A stretch of 64,000 nucleotides of DNA, taken from Clostridium sp. C2-6-12 (GTDB taxonomy: Bacteria > Bacillota > Clostridia > Clostridiales > Clostridiaceae). The position numbers were made by a program, and so were the translations under genes. Every line of letters starts with the position of its first letter. Position 1 is the first letter of the stretch. Location: positions 169,897-233,896 of the forward strand of contig NZ_JAABNP010000005.1 of NCBI RefSeq assembly GCF_009928485.1, given 5' to 3'. Below are positions 18,222 to 27,777 of this stretch, piece by piece. The notes under the pieces are model-generated. The model saw only the letters and a program-made list of their open reading frames with translations, did not search any database and was not told where the DNA came from.

Positions 18222-19253
18222 ATGGCTAAAATAGATAACTTATTAGATGGTATGGATATAGAAAGGGTGTCAGATATTCACATAACTTCGGGGCTAGCTC
18301 CGATGGTTAGGATTGATGGTAAGCTAATAATTGCTAAAAATGAGATTATACCACATGAAATTGTAGCGGAATACATTGAAGATTTAATGCCAGAGAAGTT
18401 TGAAGATTTCGAGAAAAATGGGGAAATAGATTTTAAGTATAATAGAAAAGGAATTTGTAATTTCAGAGTAAATGCTTTTAAGTGCAGGGAAAGTTATGCT
18501 ATATGTATGAGAATTATAAAGGAAAAGATACCAAAACTTAGCGACATATCAACAGCTCCGGCTTTGAAGGACTTTACAGAATTAAAAGATGGCTTAGTTT
18601 TAGTAACAGGACCAACAGGTTCAGGTAAAAGTACAACACTTGCAGCTATGATAAATGAAATAAACAAGACTAAAGAAAAACATATAATAACACTAGAGGA
18701 ACCTATTGAATATATATATGAAACTAATAAATGCATGATAAACCAAAGAGAAATTGGGCAAGATACTAAAAGTTATGCCATGGGACTCAGAGCGGCTCTT
18801 AGGCAAGATCCAGACGTTATTTTGTTAGGGGAGATGCGAGATCCTGAAACCATAGAAATAGCTTTAAGAGCAGCTCAAACAGGACATTTAGTTTTTTCTA
18901 CTCTTCATAATATGGGGGCTGCTAACAGTATATATAGAATTATAAATTCATTTGAAGCAGGACATCAAAATGAAGTAAAAATTCAATTATCCTCATTACT
19001 TAGGGGTGTTGTATCTCAAACTTTATTACCTAATGCATCGGGAGTAGGAAGAACAGCAGCTATGGAAATAATGGTATGCACACCAAGTATAAAAAATCTG
19101 ATTAGAGAAGGGAACTTTGAACAAATAGATAGTTTCATTCAAATGGGATCTAAATTTGGAATGCAGACCATGGATATGGATTTAAAAAGATTAATCACTG
19201 ATAATATAATATCAAGACAAGAATATGATAAATGGATAGTAAATAACAAATAA
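18222..19253 (+). CDS. pilT: Type IV pilus retraction ATPase PilT
   Basis: 343 residues. A hexameric cytoplasmic ATPase that pulls pili back for twitching motility. Visible are Walker A GPTGSGKST (130-138), the DPDVILLGEMRD Walker B segment (from 196), the His box TGHLVFSTLHNMGAANSIYRII and the AIRAALRQDP-type region (GLRAALRQDP). The N-terminal SDIHITSGLAPMVRIDG matches the PilT N-domain. Length is typical. ATG 18222 behind GGAGAGG. The partner prepilin peptidase lies downstream but behind a separate riboswitch/terminator. Confidence 0.95.
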   Translation: MAKIDNLLDGMDIERVSDIHITSGLAPMVRIDGKLIIAKNEIIPHEIVAEYIEDLMPEKFEDFEKNGEIDFKYNRKGICNFRVNAFKCRESYAICMRIIKEKIPKLSDISTAPALKDFTELKDGLVLVTGPTGSGKSTTLAAMINEINKTKEKHIITLEEPIEYIYETNKCMINQREIGQDTKSYAMGLRAALRQDPDVILLGEMRDPETIEIALRAAQTGHLVFSTLHNMGAANSIYRIINSFEAGHQNEVKIQLSSLLRGVVSQTLLPNASGVGRTAAMEIMVCTPSIKNLIREGNFEQIDSFIQMGSKFGMQTMDMDLKRLITDNIISRQEYDKWIVNNK

Positions 19254-19347
19254 GGAAAATAAGATTATATATATGCTGATATTTACATAAATGTCAGTAT
19301 AGAAGTATAGTAATTTGGACTTACGTTATAAAGAATATATTTTATAT

Positions 19348-19440
19348 TGGAAAAGATGATTCATATATTTACGTGGGCACTTTATATATGATGAGTTAGT
19401 AGTGCAATCGACCTTTAATGTATTTATAGGTCGGTTTTTT
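19348..19440 (+). ncRNA. c-di-GMP-II riboswitch with terminator, upstream of pilD
   Basis: A second c-di-GMP-II aptamer: TTGGAAAAGATGAT (from 19347), GTGGGCACTT (19373 on), GAGTTAGTAGTGCAATCGACC (written here in part only: GTTAGTAGTGCAATCG). GCACT (19377-19381) pairs with AGTGC (19401-19405). CGACCT (19409-19414), which contains the conserved aptamer 3' end, also pairs with AGGTCG (19428-19433) followed by six T residues. Ligand-stabilised aptamer would therefore block the terminator, so I infer an ON switch for prepilin peptidase. The rest of the 19254-19607 gap holds no gene. Confidence 0.85.
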
Positions 19441-19607
19441 GTGCGAAAATAGAACTGATAAGCATGTCGATATTATAATAATTTAAAATCCATATAAAGA
19501 AGTGTTTGAAATATTTAAAAATATGAAATATACTTAATAATATATGGTAAATAATTACATATAAGTATTAAATAGAAAATTAATTTTTGTAGTAAGAAGG
19601 TGGCTTT

Positions 19608-20360
19608 TTGGAGTATGTATTAATATTTATTTTAGGAGTTGTTATAGGAAGTTTTTTAAATGTTTGCATTTATAGAATTCCTATTGAAAAATCCATTGCA
19701 TTTCCACCATCTCATTGCACAAATTGTGAACATAATTTAAAGCCAATAGACCTTGTTCCTATACTTAGTTATATATTTATAGGAGGAAGATGTAGATATT
19801 GTAAGAAAAAGATTTCGCCAAGATATCCAATTATTGAAGCAGTCAATGGAATTTTGTATTTATTATTATATTTTAAATTTGGATTAACCATACTTACTTT
19901 GAAATATTGCATTTTAGCATCTCTTCTCATTGTTATTGGAATGATTGATTACGATACTCAATTTGTGTTTACAAGCACAACTATTTTTGGCGGTCTTGTG
20001 GCGGTAATTTTTATAGTAATTCAAGCTATTGTTTATAAAAGTGGGGCTATTGATTTACTTTTGGGTGGTGTCGCTGGTTTTGTAATAATTGGCTTAATAG
20101 TTTTTTTGACAAAGGGAATGGGAGAAGGCGATATTGAAATTGCGTCTGTTTGTGGATTGTTTTTGGGGCTTAAATGGATTTTATTAGGCTTATTTTTAGC
20201 AATAATAATTGGTGGACTAGTAGGAGTAATCATATTAATTTTAAAGTTAAAGAAAGCAAAAGAAAAAATAGCATTTGGACCTTTTATAGCAATAGGAAGT
20301 TTGATTTCTATGACATGGGGTGTTGAAATATTGAACAGTTATTGGAATTTATTAATGTGA
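19608..20360 (+). CDS. pilD: Type IV prepilin leader peptidase/N-methyltransferase
   Basis: 250 residues, polytopic membrane enzyme that cleaves and methylates prepilins. It opens with LGVVIGSFLNVCIYRIP, has two CxxC pairs (CTNCEHNL, CRYCKKKI) and the two catalytic aspartates in GMIDYDTQ and GEGDIEIA (GxGD family). The frame starts with TTG 19608 behind AGAAGGTGG; there is no in-frame ATG near it. It is the first gene after the c-di-GMP-II riboswitch at 19348-19440. Confidence 0.93.
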   Translation: MEYVLIFILGVVIGSFLNVCIYRIPIEKSIAFPPSHCTNCEHNLKPIDLVPILSYIFIGGRCRYCKKKISPRYPIIEAVNGILYLLLYFKFGLTILTLKYCILASLLIVIGMIDYDTQFVFTSTTIFGGLVAVIFIVIQAIVYKSGAIDLLLGGVAGFVIIGLIVFLTKGMGEGDIEIASVCGLFLGLKWILLGLFLAIIIGGLVGVIILILKLKKAKEKIAFGPFIAIGSLISMTWGVEILNSYWNLLM

Positions 20361-20364
20361 ATAA

Positions 20365-21702
20365 TATGAAATAAAACCTCAAAAGTTTAATCAAGATTCT
20401 ATAGCTAAAAATATAGTATTTGCATTAGATATATCTAAAACGACTGGAAATGGGCAACCGTTTAAAGATGAACCTCAAAAGATAAATGAAGTGAAAAAGG
20501 CTATAGACAATAACTTGAAAAATTCTAAAATTAAAAATGCTAGTTATGGAGCATTAACGTATTCTAGAAATGAAGTTTTTGAAAATATCCCATTAACTAA
20601 TAATTTGTATCCAGTAAGTGATAAACTTCGTATAACATTACCAGATGCAGCTGCACATATAAGTGTTGGTGAGGAGGGAGCAGTAAAACAATTTAAAAAT
20701 GATTATAGTCAAAAGTATGTTGTTATTATATCATCAGGTTTTGCTAATTCTTGGAAGGAAACTACTGGGTTATATACGAACTCTACTGTAGATAATCCAA
20801 CAATTGGAACGTATAAAAAAATTATTTTAGACTTAAGCTACGTTAATAGTTTGAGTGAAATAGGAGGAGATATTCAAAATATTTTTAATCAAATAGCAAA
20901 TGGGAAGCCACCATCATCCTATTCAATTCCAACTAAACTTAAGTTTCATGTTAATAATGAAAAGTTCAGTGTAATATCGGGTCTTGAAAAGTCATCTGAC
21001 AACTGGTATGGTTTTGAAACTCAAGTATTTCCAGTGAATTATACTTTGCAAAATAATGGAGATTATATTCCGGAAAAGGTTCCTAATGTAAGATTTTCAA
21101 TAAAAGCAAATGTTATTGGAAGTTTAAAATTTGGAGATATAGAATTAGAAAATCCATTAGAGAATAAATATCCAGGAGCTGTTTCATATGCTAGTTTAGT
21201 GAATAAGCTAGTATTTAATCGTATAGCCCCATTTAACATTAATATCAATCAAAGTATAAAACATGGACTATATCAAAAGATTGATAGTGGTGAATTAGAT
21301 GTTATACAAGGAAGTGCAGAATTAATTAGGGGCGTTATAGGTAATGTAGCTGTTGGATGTGATATAGCATCTAGCAATGCAGATATTAAATTACAGGTAA
21401 ATAATAAAGTTGATATAACAAGTGCTACTAATCCTATAAAGATATATAAAATTATAAACAATGAACTAGTTGAAATAATTGGTGCTAGTTATGCTAAGCA
21501 AAGTAGTAATAGTGAGTACAATAATTATGTTATTAGTTTACCAGCAGGTATAAATAGTGAAACTAAAGTGGTAATAATGTATCAGTGCAAAATCCCTGAA
21601 GGTAATATTATGGGTCCATTTCTAAATAAAGCTTTTGTAAATGGAGCCGAAGCAGATTTTTCGTTGAATGCATCTATTATTGCAAAACCAGAATTATTTT
21701 AA
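20365..21702 (+). CDS. VWA-like surface protein fragment, 5' end missing (candidate pseudogene)
   Basis: An uninterrupted frame opens at 20365, just 4 nt after the pilD stop, and encodes YEIKPQKFNQDSIAKNIVFALDISKTTG..., the linker and first strand of a VWA-like domain, with the MIDAS reduced to DISKT. No ATG, GTG or TTG start with a ribosome binding site precedes this, and no signal peptide is present. The next possible start, GTG 20491, would remove the first VWA strand. The C-terminal half looks like repeated beta-sandwich surface domains. It seems to be a gene whose 5' end was lost next to pilD. No internal stop codons, so any loss may be recent. Confidence 0.6.
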   Translation, partial: YEIKPQKFNQDSIAKNIVFALDISKTTGNGQPFKDEPQKINEVKKAIDNNLKNSKIKNASYGALTYSRNEVFENIPLTNNLYPVSDKLRITLPDAAAHISVGEEGAVKQFKNDYSQKYVVIISSGFANSWKETTGLYTNSTVDNPTIGTYKKIILDLSYVNSLSEIGGDIQNIFNQIANGKPPSSYSIPTKLKFHVNNEKFSVISGLEKSSDNWYGFETQVFPVNYTLQNNGDYIPEKVPNVRFSIKANVIGSLKFGDIELENPLENKYPGAVSYASLVNKLVFNRIAPFNININQSIKHGLYQKIDSGELDVIQGSAELIRGVIGNVAVGCDIASSNADIKLQVNNKVDITSATNPIKIYKIINNELVEIIGASYAKQSSNSEYNNYVISLPAGINSETKVVIMYQCKIPEGNIMGPFLNKAFVNGAEADFSLNASIIAKPELF

Positions 21703-21774
21703 TCTAAAAACAAACTGAATGTAGTATTTTTACAAATGAATTATTAGTTAGATTTTTTAAATCTAAAATTATTA

Positions 21775-21808
21775 AAACTCCACTAAAATTATGGTTAGTG
21801 GAGTTTTT
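21775..21808 (+). terminator. Terminator after the VWA-like fragment
   Basis: AAACTCCACTAA (21775-21786) pairs with TTAGTGGAGTTT (21795-21806), followed by T residues. Confidence 0.85.
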
Positions 21809-21817
21809 AAATTAATG

Positions 21818-21846
21818 TTGACAAAATTACTAATATATCTTATAGT
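21818..21846 (+). promoter_or_regulatory. Promoter of the sulfate operon
   Basis: TTGACA (21818-21823), a 17-bp spacer and TATAGT (21841-21846). Transcription would start near 21853, giving a leader of ~160 nt. Confidence 0.65.
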
Positions 21847-21870
21847 ATAACTCATATAAAGTTTATAAAA

Positions 21871-21972
21871 TTAGTAGGAAATTATAAAATCATCTAACAG
21901 TAAATGTAAAAATGAACTACATGTTAGAATAAAAAAATTATATAAAGATTTTTAAAGTAAAAAACCTACTAA
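21871..21972 (+). promoter_or_regulatory. Structured 5' leader of the sulfate operon
   Basis: TTAGTAGG (21871-21878) is exactly complementary to CCTACTAA (21965-21972), enclosing ~86 nt. Inside, TCTAAC (21893-21898) pairs with GTTAGA (21923-21928) and ATGTA (21904-21908) with TACAT (21918-21922). The layout resembles a closing helix plus an internal hairpin. No known riboswitch class was recognised, and repressor half-sites are the alternative explanation. Confidence 0.35.
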
Positions 21973-22014
21973 ACATATATGATTGTTTGCGAAAATAAGA
22001 GAGGGGCTAGTATT

Positions 22015-23055
22015 ATGAAAAGATCTAGAGTTTTAAGCTTATTGCTTTCAGTAACGATGATTATGATGATTTTAGTAGGTTGTGGAAAGCAAGAAGCTAG
22101 CGGTCAAGCTTCAGCAAGTATTAAACCAGTAGAGCTTTTAAATGTATCTTATGATCCTACAAGAGAATTTTATTCCAAATTCAATGAAAGTTTTGCGAAT
22201 TATTGGAAACAAAAAACGGGACAAGATGTTGCTATAGATCAATCACATGGGGGATCAGGAGCGCAGGCAAGATCTGTTAGTCAAGGTTTAGATGCCGATA
22301 TTGTAACACTGGCTCTAGGAAATGATATTGATCAGATTAGTAAAGCAGGTCTCATAAAAAAAGATTGGCAAAGTGATTTCAATGAAAATAGCGCACCATA
22401 TACATCGACAATTGTTTTTCTTGTTAGAAAGGGAAATCCTAAAAATATAAATGATTGGGATGATTTGATAAAAAGTGATGTGTCTGTAATTACGCCAAAC
22501 CCAAAGACTTCTGGAGGAGCTAGGTGGAATTATCTGGCTGCATGGGCTTATGCTGCACATAAAAACAATGGGGATCAAGAAGCAGCAAAAGATTTTGTTT
22601 CAAAATTATATAGTAATGTTAAAGTTTTGGATTCGGGTGCTAGAGCAGCAACAACAACTTTTGTACAGAGAAAAATGGGTGATGTTCTTATAGCTTGGGA
22701 AAACGAAGCATATTTAGCACTTAATAAACTCGGAAAAGACGAGTTTGAAATAATAACACCTTCACTTAGCATTTTAGCTGAGCCACCAGTTGCTATTGTT
22801 GATGATGTAGTAGATAGAAAGGGTACTCGTGAGGTAGCTAAGGCTTATTTAGATTACTTATATAGCAAAGAAGGTCAAGAAATTGCTGCACAAAATTACT
22901 ATAGGCCTAGAGATAAGGAAGTAGCTGAAGAGTATAAAGGTAAATTTCAAGACATTAACTTAGTTACAGTAGATAAGGAATTTGGAGGATGGGCTAAGGC
23001 TCAGGCAACTCATTTTGCTGATGGTGGGACTTTTGATCAAATATACAAACCGTAA
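22015..23055 (+). CDS. sbp: Sulfate-binding lipoprotein of ABC transporter
   Basis: 346 residues. Captures extracellular sulfate and delivers it to CysT/CysW. The N-terminus is a lipoprotein signal with lipobox LVGC followed by GKQEASG. The mature protein is a typical Sbp: [50 protein letters not shown] segment ([10 protein letters not shown]), [19 protein letters not shown] 22015 is chosen because AGAGGGGC lies 7 nt upstream; the frame is open to 21979. First gene of the uptake operon. Confidence 0.93.
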   Translation: MKRSRVLSLLLSVTMIMMILVGCGKQEASGQASASIKPVELLNVSYDPTREFYSKFNESFANYWKQKTGQDVAIDQSHGGSGAQARSVSQGLDADIVTLALGNDIDQISKAGLIKKDWQSDFNENSAPYTSTIVFLVRKGNPKNINDWDDLIKSDVSVITPNPKTSGGARWNYLAAWAYAAHKNNGDQEAAKDFVSKLYSNVKVLDSGARAATTTFVQRKMGDVLIAWENEAYLALNKLGKDEFEIITPSLSILAEPPVAIVDDVVDRKGTREVAKAYLDYLYSKEGQEIAAQNYYRPRDKEVAEEYKGKFQDINLVTVDKEFGGWAKAQATHFADGGTFDQIYKP

Positions 23056-23089
23056 ATCAGTTATGAGTTAATAATTTATGGTTGATGGG

Positions 23090-23108
23090 GAAAAGTCTGC
23101 GACTTTTC
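23090..23108 (+). other. Intercistronic hairpin between sbp and cysT
   Basis: GAAAAGTC (23090-23097), loop TGC, GACTTTTC (23101-23108), in the 133-nt gap between the binding protein and the permease. Such stems often protect the upstream mRNA segment so that the binding protein is made in excess. No T-run follows. Confidence 0.5.
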
Positions 23109-23188
23109 TATGAATTATTCAGAAAAAATAATGTGTAATAAGTAAAAAGGAATAAATAGAAATTATTTTTAAGATTGGAGTGTTTGAA

Positions 23189-24013
23189 ATGGGGAAGAGC
23201 AAAAGAGTAATTCCTGGATTTAGAATTACCATGGGCTTTAGTCTTTTGTATTTGGGGCTTATTGTGTTAATTCCTTTATCTGCTTTAGTTATGAAGGGAG
23301 CAGGAATTGGAGTAGGTAAATTTTTCAGTATTATATTTCAAGAAAGAGTTCTGCATGGGTATTGGGTCAGTTTTTTATGTGCATTGATTGCAGCATTAAT
23401 AAACAGCATATTTGGAATAATTCTTGCTTGGATTTTAGTAAGATATGATTTTCCTTTTAAAAGGTTTTTAGATGGTTTAATTGATTTGCCATTTGCATTG
23501 CCAACAGCTGTTGCTGGTATTTCTCTTACAAGTTTATATTCTGAAAATGGACTAATAGGACAGTATTTATACTCACTAGGAATAAAGTCAGCATTTTCAT
23601 TATTTGGGATTACAATTGCACTTATTTTTGCAGGAATTCCTTTTGTTGTACGAACTGTTCAGCCTGTTTTGGAAGATTTAGATAATCAATATGAAGAGGC
23701 AGCAATAATGCTTGGAGCAAGTAGAATAAGAATATTTTTTAAAGTAATATTTCCGGAAATTCTTCCGCCATTACTAGCAGGATTTGGCCTTGCATTTGCA
23801 AGAGGTGTTGGAGAATATGGAAGTGTGGTTTTTATTGCAGGGAATATGCCTATGAAAACGGAAATTGCGCCGCTTTTGATTATGTCCAAGCTTGAACAGT
23901 ATGATTATAATGGGGCTACGGCAATAGCATTAGGAATGTTACTGATATCGTTCTTAATATTACTGTCTATAAATGTAATTCAATGGAGAGTAAATAAAGT
24001 TAAGCTTATTTAA
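23189..24013 (+). CDS. cysT: Sulfate ABC transporter permease CysT
   Basis: 274 residues with six predicted membrane helices and the inner-membrane-transport EAA loop YEEAAIMLGASRIRIFFKVIFPEILP that contacts CysA. GEYGSVVFIAGNMP is typical of CysT. ATG 23189 preferred over GTG 23180 because GGAG sits at 23177-23180. 13 nt before cysW, same operon. Confidence 0.93.
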   Translation: MGKSKRVIPGFRITMGFSLLYLGLIVLIPLSALVMKGAGIGVGKFFSIIFQERVLHGYWVSFLCALIAALINSIFGIILAWILVRYDFPFKRFLDGLIDLPFALPTAVAGISLTSLYSENGLIGQYLYSLGIKSAFSLFGITIALIFAGIPFVVRTVQPVLEDLDNQYEEAAIMLGASRIRIFFKVIFPEILPPLLAGFGLAFARGVGEYGSVVFIAGNMPMKTEIAPLLIMSKLEQYDYNGATAIALGMLLISFLILLSINVIQWRVNKVKLI

Positions 24014-24026
24014 GGGGTGAGATAAG

Positions 24027-24854
24027 ATGGAGAGCAAAGTTACTCAAAAAGAAAACAAGATTTTTAAATACACTTTGATAACTATAAGTGTTCTATTCTT
24101 AATATTAATGTTAATAGTGCCACTAATAACTATAATTTCAGGAGCTATGTCTGAAGGAGTTAAGGTATATATTAAAGCAGTGACAGATAATTATACACTA
24201 AAAGCTATGAAGCTTACTTTTATAGCAACAATAGTATCAGTATTATTAAATACTTTATTTGGATTATGCGCAGCATGGGTAATGACTAAGTTTAAATTTA
24301 AGGGGAAAAATTTACTTGGAACTTTAATAGACTTGCCTTTTGCGGTTTCTCCAGTAGTGGTTGGATTATTGCTTGTATTAACTTTTGGAAGAGGAAGTAT
24401 ATTAGGAGATTTGTTTAAAAGTTATGATATAAGAATAATATTCACAACTTCAGGAATTGTTTTAGCTACCATGTTTGTAACATTTCCATTTGTAACAAGA
24501 GAAATAATACCACTAATGAACTCTCAAGGGACGGATGAGGAAGAAGCAGCGGCAATGATGGGGGCAAGTGGTTTTTATATTTTTAGAAAAATAACTCTTC
24601 CGAACATTAAATGGGGACTTATATACGGAATAATACTTTGCACAGCAAGAGCTATGGGTGAATTTGGAGCAGTATCAGTAGTTTCTGGACATATAGCAGG
24701 AAGGACTAACACTTTGCCGTTGCATGTAGAGGTTCTTTATAATGATTATCAATATGCAGCAGCTTTTGCAGTAGCATCTATCTTAGTTATTATTGCTGTA
24801 ATTATTCTTGTATTAAGAAATTTTGTAGAGTGGAAAAGTAAAAAGGAGGGCTAA
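24027..24854 (+). CDS. cysW: Sulfate ABC transporter permease CysW
   Basis: 275 residues, six membrane helices, EAA loop EEAAAMMGASGFYIFRKITLPNIKWGL and AMGEFGAVSVVSGHIAGRTNTLPLHVE characteristic of CysW. Forms a heterodimer with CysT. ATG 24027 follows AAGGGGTGAG; 3 nt separate it from cysA. Confidence 0.93.
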   Translation: MESKVTQKENKIFKYTLITISVLFLILMLIVPLITIISGAMSEGVKVYIKAVTDNYTLKAMKLTFIATIVSVLLNTLFGLCAAWVMTKFKFKGKNLLGTLIDLPFAVSPVVVGLLLVLTFGRGSILGDLFKSYDIRIIFTTSGIVLATMFVTFPFVTREIIPLMNSQGTDEEEAAAMMGASGFYIFRKITLPNIKWGLIYGIILCTARAMGEFGAVSVVSGHIAGRTNTLPLHVEVLYNDYQYAAAFAVASILVIIAVIILVLRNFVEWKSKKEG

Positions 24855-24857
24855 TAG

Positions 24858-25919
24858 ATGTATGTTGAGCTGAAGAATGTAAATAAAACATTTGCAGATT
24901 ATAAAGCATCTGATAATGTTAACTTCAAAATAGAACAAGGTAAATTAATTGGACTATTAGGTCCAAGTGGAAGTGGTAAAACTACAATACTTAGAATGAT
25001 TGCTGGCCTTGAAACTCCAGATAGTGGTGACATTATTATAAATGGGGAAAAAGTTAATGATGTGGAACCTGGAAAAAGAGGAATTGGATTTGTGTTTCAA
25101 AGTTATGCTTTATTTAGGCATATGACAGTTTATGATAATGTGGCATTTGGACTTGTAATACAGAAAGTTAAAAAAGAAGATATACACAAAAGAGTTATGG
25201 AACTAATAGAACTTATTGGCCTTAAAGGTCTTGAAAAAAGATATCCAGGTCAATTATCTGGAGGACAGAGGCAGCGTGTAGCTTTTGCAAGAGCTCTTGC
25301 ACCAAATCCTAAGTTATTATTATTAGATGAACCTTTTGCTGCAATAGATGCAAAGGTGAGAAAAGAACTTCGAAGCTGGCTTAGGGAAACTATATCTAAG
25401 CTTGGAATTACAAGTATATTTGTAACCCATGATCAAGATGAAGCTGTTGAAGTAGCTGATGAAATAATAATAACAAACAAAGGGAAAATAGAACAAAAAG
25501 GAACTCCAGTTGAAATTTATAAGAATCCTAAAACACCATTTGTGGCACAATTTATTGGAGAATCAAATCTTATTGAAGATTATACTAAACTAAAAGGCTT
25601 TGAAGATAATGCTAAAGAAACAAAGGCTATAGTTAGACCTGAGTTTATACAATTGGCTAAAAATGATTCTGAAATATTAACTCCACTTGCAGCTGAAAAG
25701 GGAATTATTAAAGGTACTGCATTTAGAGGAAGTAATATTGAAATAGATGTTCAAGTTGGAGAGCAGTTATTAAGTGGGTATAGAAGCTTGGAAGAAGAAC
25801 CATTAAAAATTGGAGAAGAAGTCCTAGTTTTAATTCATAGGGTATATGCTTTTAATGATAAGAATGCAAAGGTAATAGAGAACAAAATTAAAACACAAGA
25901 AATGTCAGTATTTATTTAG
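24858..25919 (+). CDS. cysA: Sulfate ABC transporter ATP-binding protein CysA
   Basis: 353 residues. Powers sulfate import. Walker A GPSGSGKTT (35-43), Q-loop VFQSYALF, signature LSGGQRQRVAFARAL, Walker B LLLLDEPFAAIDA, switch His in TSIFVTHDQDEA, and a C-terminal TOBE-like regulatory region (~240-345). ATG 24858 follows AAGGAGGGC. Ends the uptake operon; the 178-nt gap to the reductase shows no terminator, so read-through is possible. Confidence 0.93.
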   Translation: MYVELKNVNKTFADYKASDNVNFKIEQGKLIGLLGPSGSGKTTILRMIAGLETPDSGDIIINGEKVNDVEPGKRGIGFVFQSYALFRHMTVYDNVAFGLVIQKVKKEDIHKRVMELIELIGLKGLEKRYPGQLSGGQRQRVAFARALAPNPKLLLLDEPFAAIDAKVRKELRSWLRETISKLGITSIFVTHDQDEAVEVADEIIITNKGKIEQKGTPVEIYKNPKTPFVAQFIGESNLIEDYTKLKGFEDNAKETKAIVRPEFIQLAKNDSEILTPLAAEKGIIKGTAFRGSNIEIDVQVGEQLLSGYRSLEEEPLKIGEEVLVLIHRVYAFNDKNAKVIENKIKTQEMSVFI

Positions 25920-26097
25920 AATTATTTTAACAGGATTAATGAGTACAGAGTTATTATTAAGCACAAATTAATAAAGGGGATTGAAAAAAGAATTTATGAT
26001 GTTTTTTAGATAGAGAGACGTAAATGAATTTTTGATAATAATAGAGTTAGAGTAAGCTATGAAAAAATAAAAGCAAAATTTTGGAGGAGGGTAAGAC

Positions 26098-27777
26098 ATG
26101 AAAATAGAAAAATTTCAAACTGATGTCTTAATCATTGGTGGTGGGACAGCAGGATGTTATGGGGCAATTACCATAGCTGAAAATTCTAATAAGAGTGTTA
26201 TAGTTTTGGATAAAGCGAATATAAAGCGAAGTGGCTGCTTAGCAGCTGGTGTTAATGCACTTAACGCGTACATTGTGAAAGGAAGAAAACCACAGGATTA
26301 TGTTGATTATGCAAAACAAGATGCAGAAGAAATAGTTAGAGAAGACTTGCTTTTAACAATGTCAGAAAATCTAAATAAGGTTACCAAGAGGCTTGAAGAC
26401 TTTGGTCTCGTAATATTAAAAGACGAAAATGGAGAGTATGTAGCAAGAGGTAACAGAAATATAAAAATTAATGGAGAAAATATTAAGCCAATATTAGCAG
26501 ATGAAGTTTACAAACATGATAACATTAAAGTTTTAAATGGAGTAAATGCCATTGAGTATATAGTAGAAGAAAATGAAATAATAGGTGCATATGCAATATC
26601 AGTTGAAGAGGATATATTTTATGTAATTGAAGCAAAAGCAGTAATTTGTTCAACTGGAGGAGCAGCAGGACTTTATAAGCCTAACAATCCAGGTTTTTCA
26701 AGACATAAAATGTGGTATAGTCCATTTAATACGGGTGCAGGTTTCGCTATGGGTATAAGAGCAGGGGCAGAGATGACAACTTTCGAAATGAGATTTATAG
26801 CTTTAAGATGTAAGGATACAATATCACCAACAGGAACTTTAGCTCAAGGAGTTGGAGCTGAGCAAGTAAATGCCTTAGGTGAAGAATATCAATATAAATA
26901 TGGAAATACTACAGCTCAAAGGGTTTATGGAACAGTAAAAGAAACTTTAGAAGGCAGAGGTCCATGTTACTTAAAAACTAAGGGAATAACTGAAAAACAA
27001 GATGAAGATTTAATGAAGGCATATCTTAACATGTCTCCAAGCCAAACTTTAAAGTGGATTGAAAATGGAAAGGGACCAAGTGAAGAAAATGTTGAGATAG
27101 AAGGCACTGAACCATATATTGTTGGAGGCCATACAGCAAGTGGATACTGGGTTGATACTGATAGAGGGACAACCATTAAAGGCCTTTATGCAGCTGGAGA
27201 TGTAGCTGGTGGATGTCCACAAAAGTATGTGACTGGAGCTTTAGTTGAAGGTGAGATAGCAGCTTTAGCAGCTTTAAATTATATAGATGGAAAAGAAAAT
27301 AAAGAGATTAAGGAAGAAGTTATAAAAGAGAAAGTTAATTATATTAACAAGTTCTTAAATAATGAGAAAGATTTATTTGGAATAGATGACTTAGAAGAAG
27401 CTATGCAAAAAGTTATGGATACTTATGCAGGTGGAATAGGAAGTCATTATCAATATAATGAGACACAATTAAACTTAGCTGAGGATAAAATAGAAAACCT
27501 TGAAGCTTTAAGTGAAAATTTAAAGGCTGAAGATATGTATGAGTTAATGAAAGTCTTTGAATTAAAAGAGAGATTAACAGTTTGTAAAGCTGTTATAGCT
27601 CACTTGAGAGCAAGAAAAGAAACTAGATGGCATAGCTTTGGAGAAAACTTAGATTACCCAGAAAAAGATGATAACAAATGGTTAAAATATGTTAACTCTA
27701 AATTGGAAGATGGTAAAGTAAAAATAATCCTTAGAGATTTAGTAAATGGTGGTGATAAATATGAGCATAAAAATTGA
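26098..27777 (+). CDS. aprA: Adenylylsulfate reductase-like flavoprotein (AprA type)
   Basis: 559 residues of the fumarate reductase/AprA flavoprotein family. FAD motif IIGGGTAGCYGA at 12-23; RSGCLAAGVNALNAY and the GGAAGLYKP, GGHTASGYWVDTDRGTTIKGLYAAGDVAGGCPQKYVTGALVEGEIAA segments match AprA and its relatives. It sits between sulfate transport and CysDN, overlaps a two-cluster ferredoxin gene, and no CysH or CysC is present, so reduction of adenylylsulfate to sulfite is the best inference. Shorter than dissimilatory AprA (~650). A fumarate-reductase-like role is the alternative. ATG behind GGAGGAGGG. Confidence 0.8.
   Translation: MKIEKFQTDVLIIGGGTAGCYGAITIAENSNKSVIVLDKANIKRSGCLAAGVNALNAYIVKGRKPQDYVDYAKQDAEEIVREDLLLTMSENLNKVTKRLEDFGLVILKDENGEYVARGNRNIKINGENIKPILADEVYKHDNIKVLNGVNAIEYIVEENEIIGAYAISVEEDIFYVIEAKAVICSTGGAAGLYKPNNPGFSRHKMWYSPFNTGAGFAMGIRAGAEMTTFEMRFIALRCKDTISPTGTLAQGVGAEQVNALGEEYQYKYGNTTAQRVYGTVKETLEGRGPCYLKTKGITEKQDEDLMKAYLNMSPSQTLKWIENGKGPSEENVEIEGTEPYIVGGHTASGYWVDTDRGTTIKGLYAAGDVAGGCPQKYVTGALVEGEIAALAALNYIDGKENKEIKEEVIKEKVNYINKFLNNEKDLFGIDDLEEAMQKVMDTYAGGIGSHYQYNETQLNLAEDKIENLEALSENLKAEDMYELMKVFELKERLTVCKAVIAHLRARKETRWHSFGENLDYPEKDDNKWLKYVNSKLEDGKVKIILRDLVNGGDKYEHKN

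Noticed and set aside
19272..19306. Hairpin after pilT (CTGATATTT / AAATGTCAG)
   Set aside because: Nine pairs including a wobble, but no T-run, so not called as a terminator.
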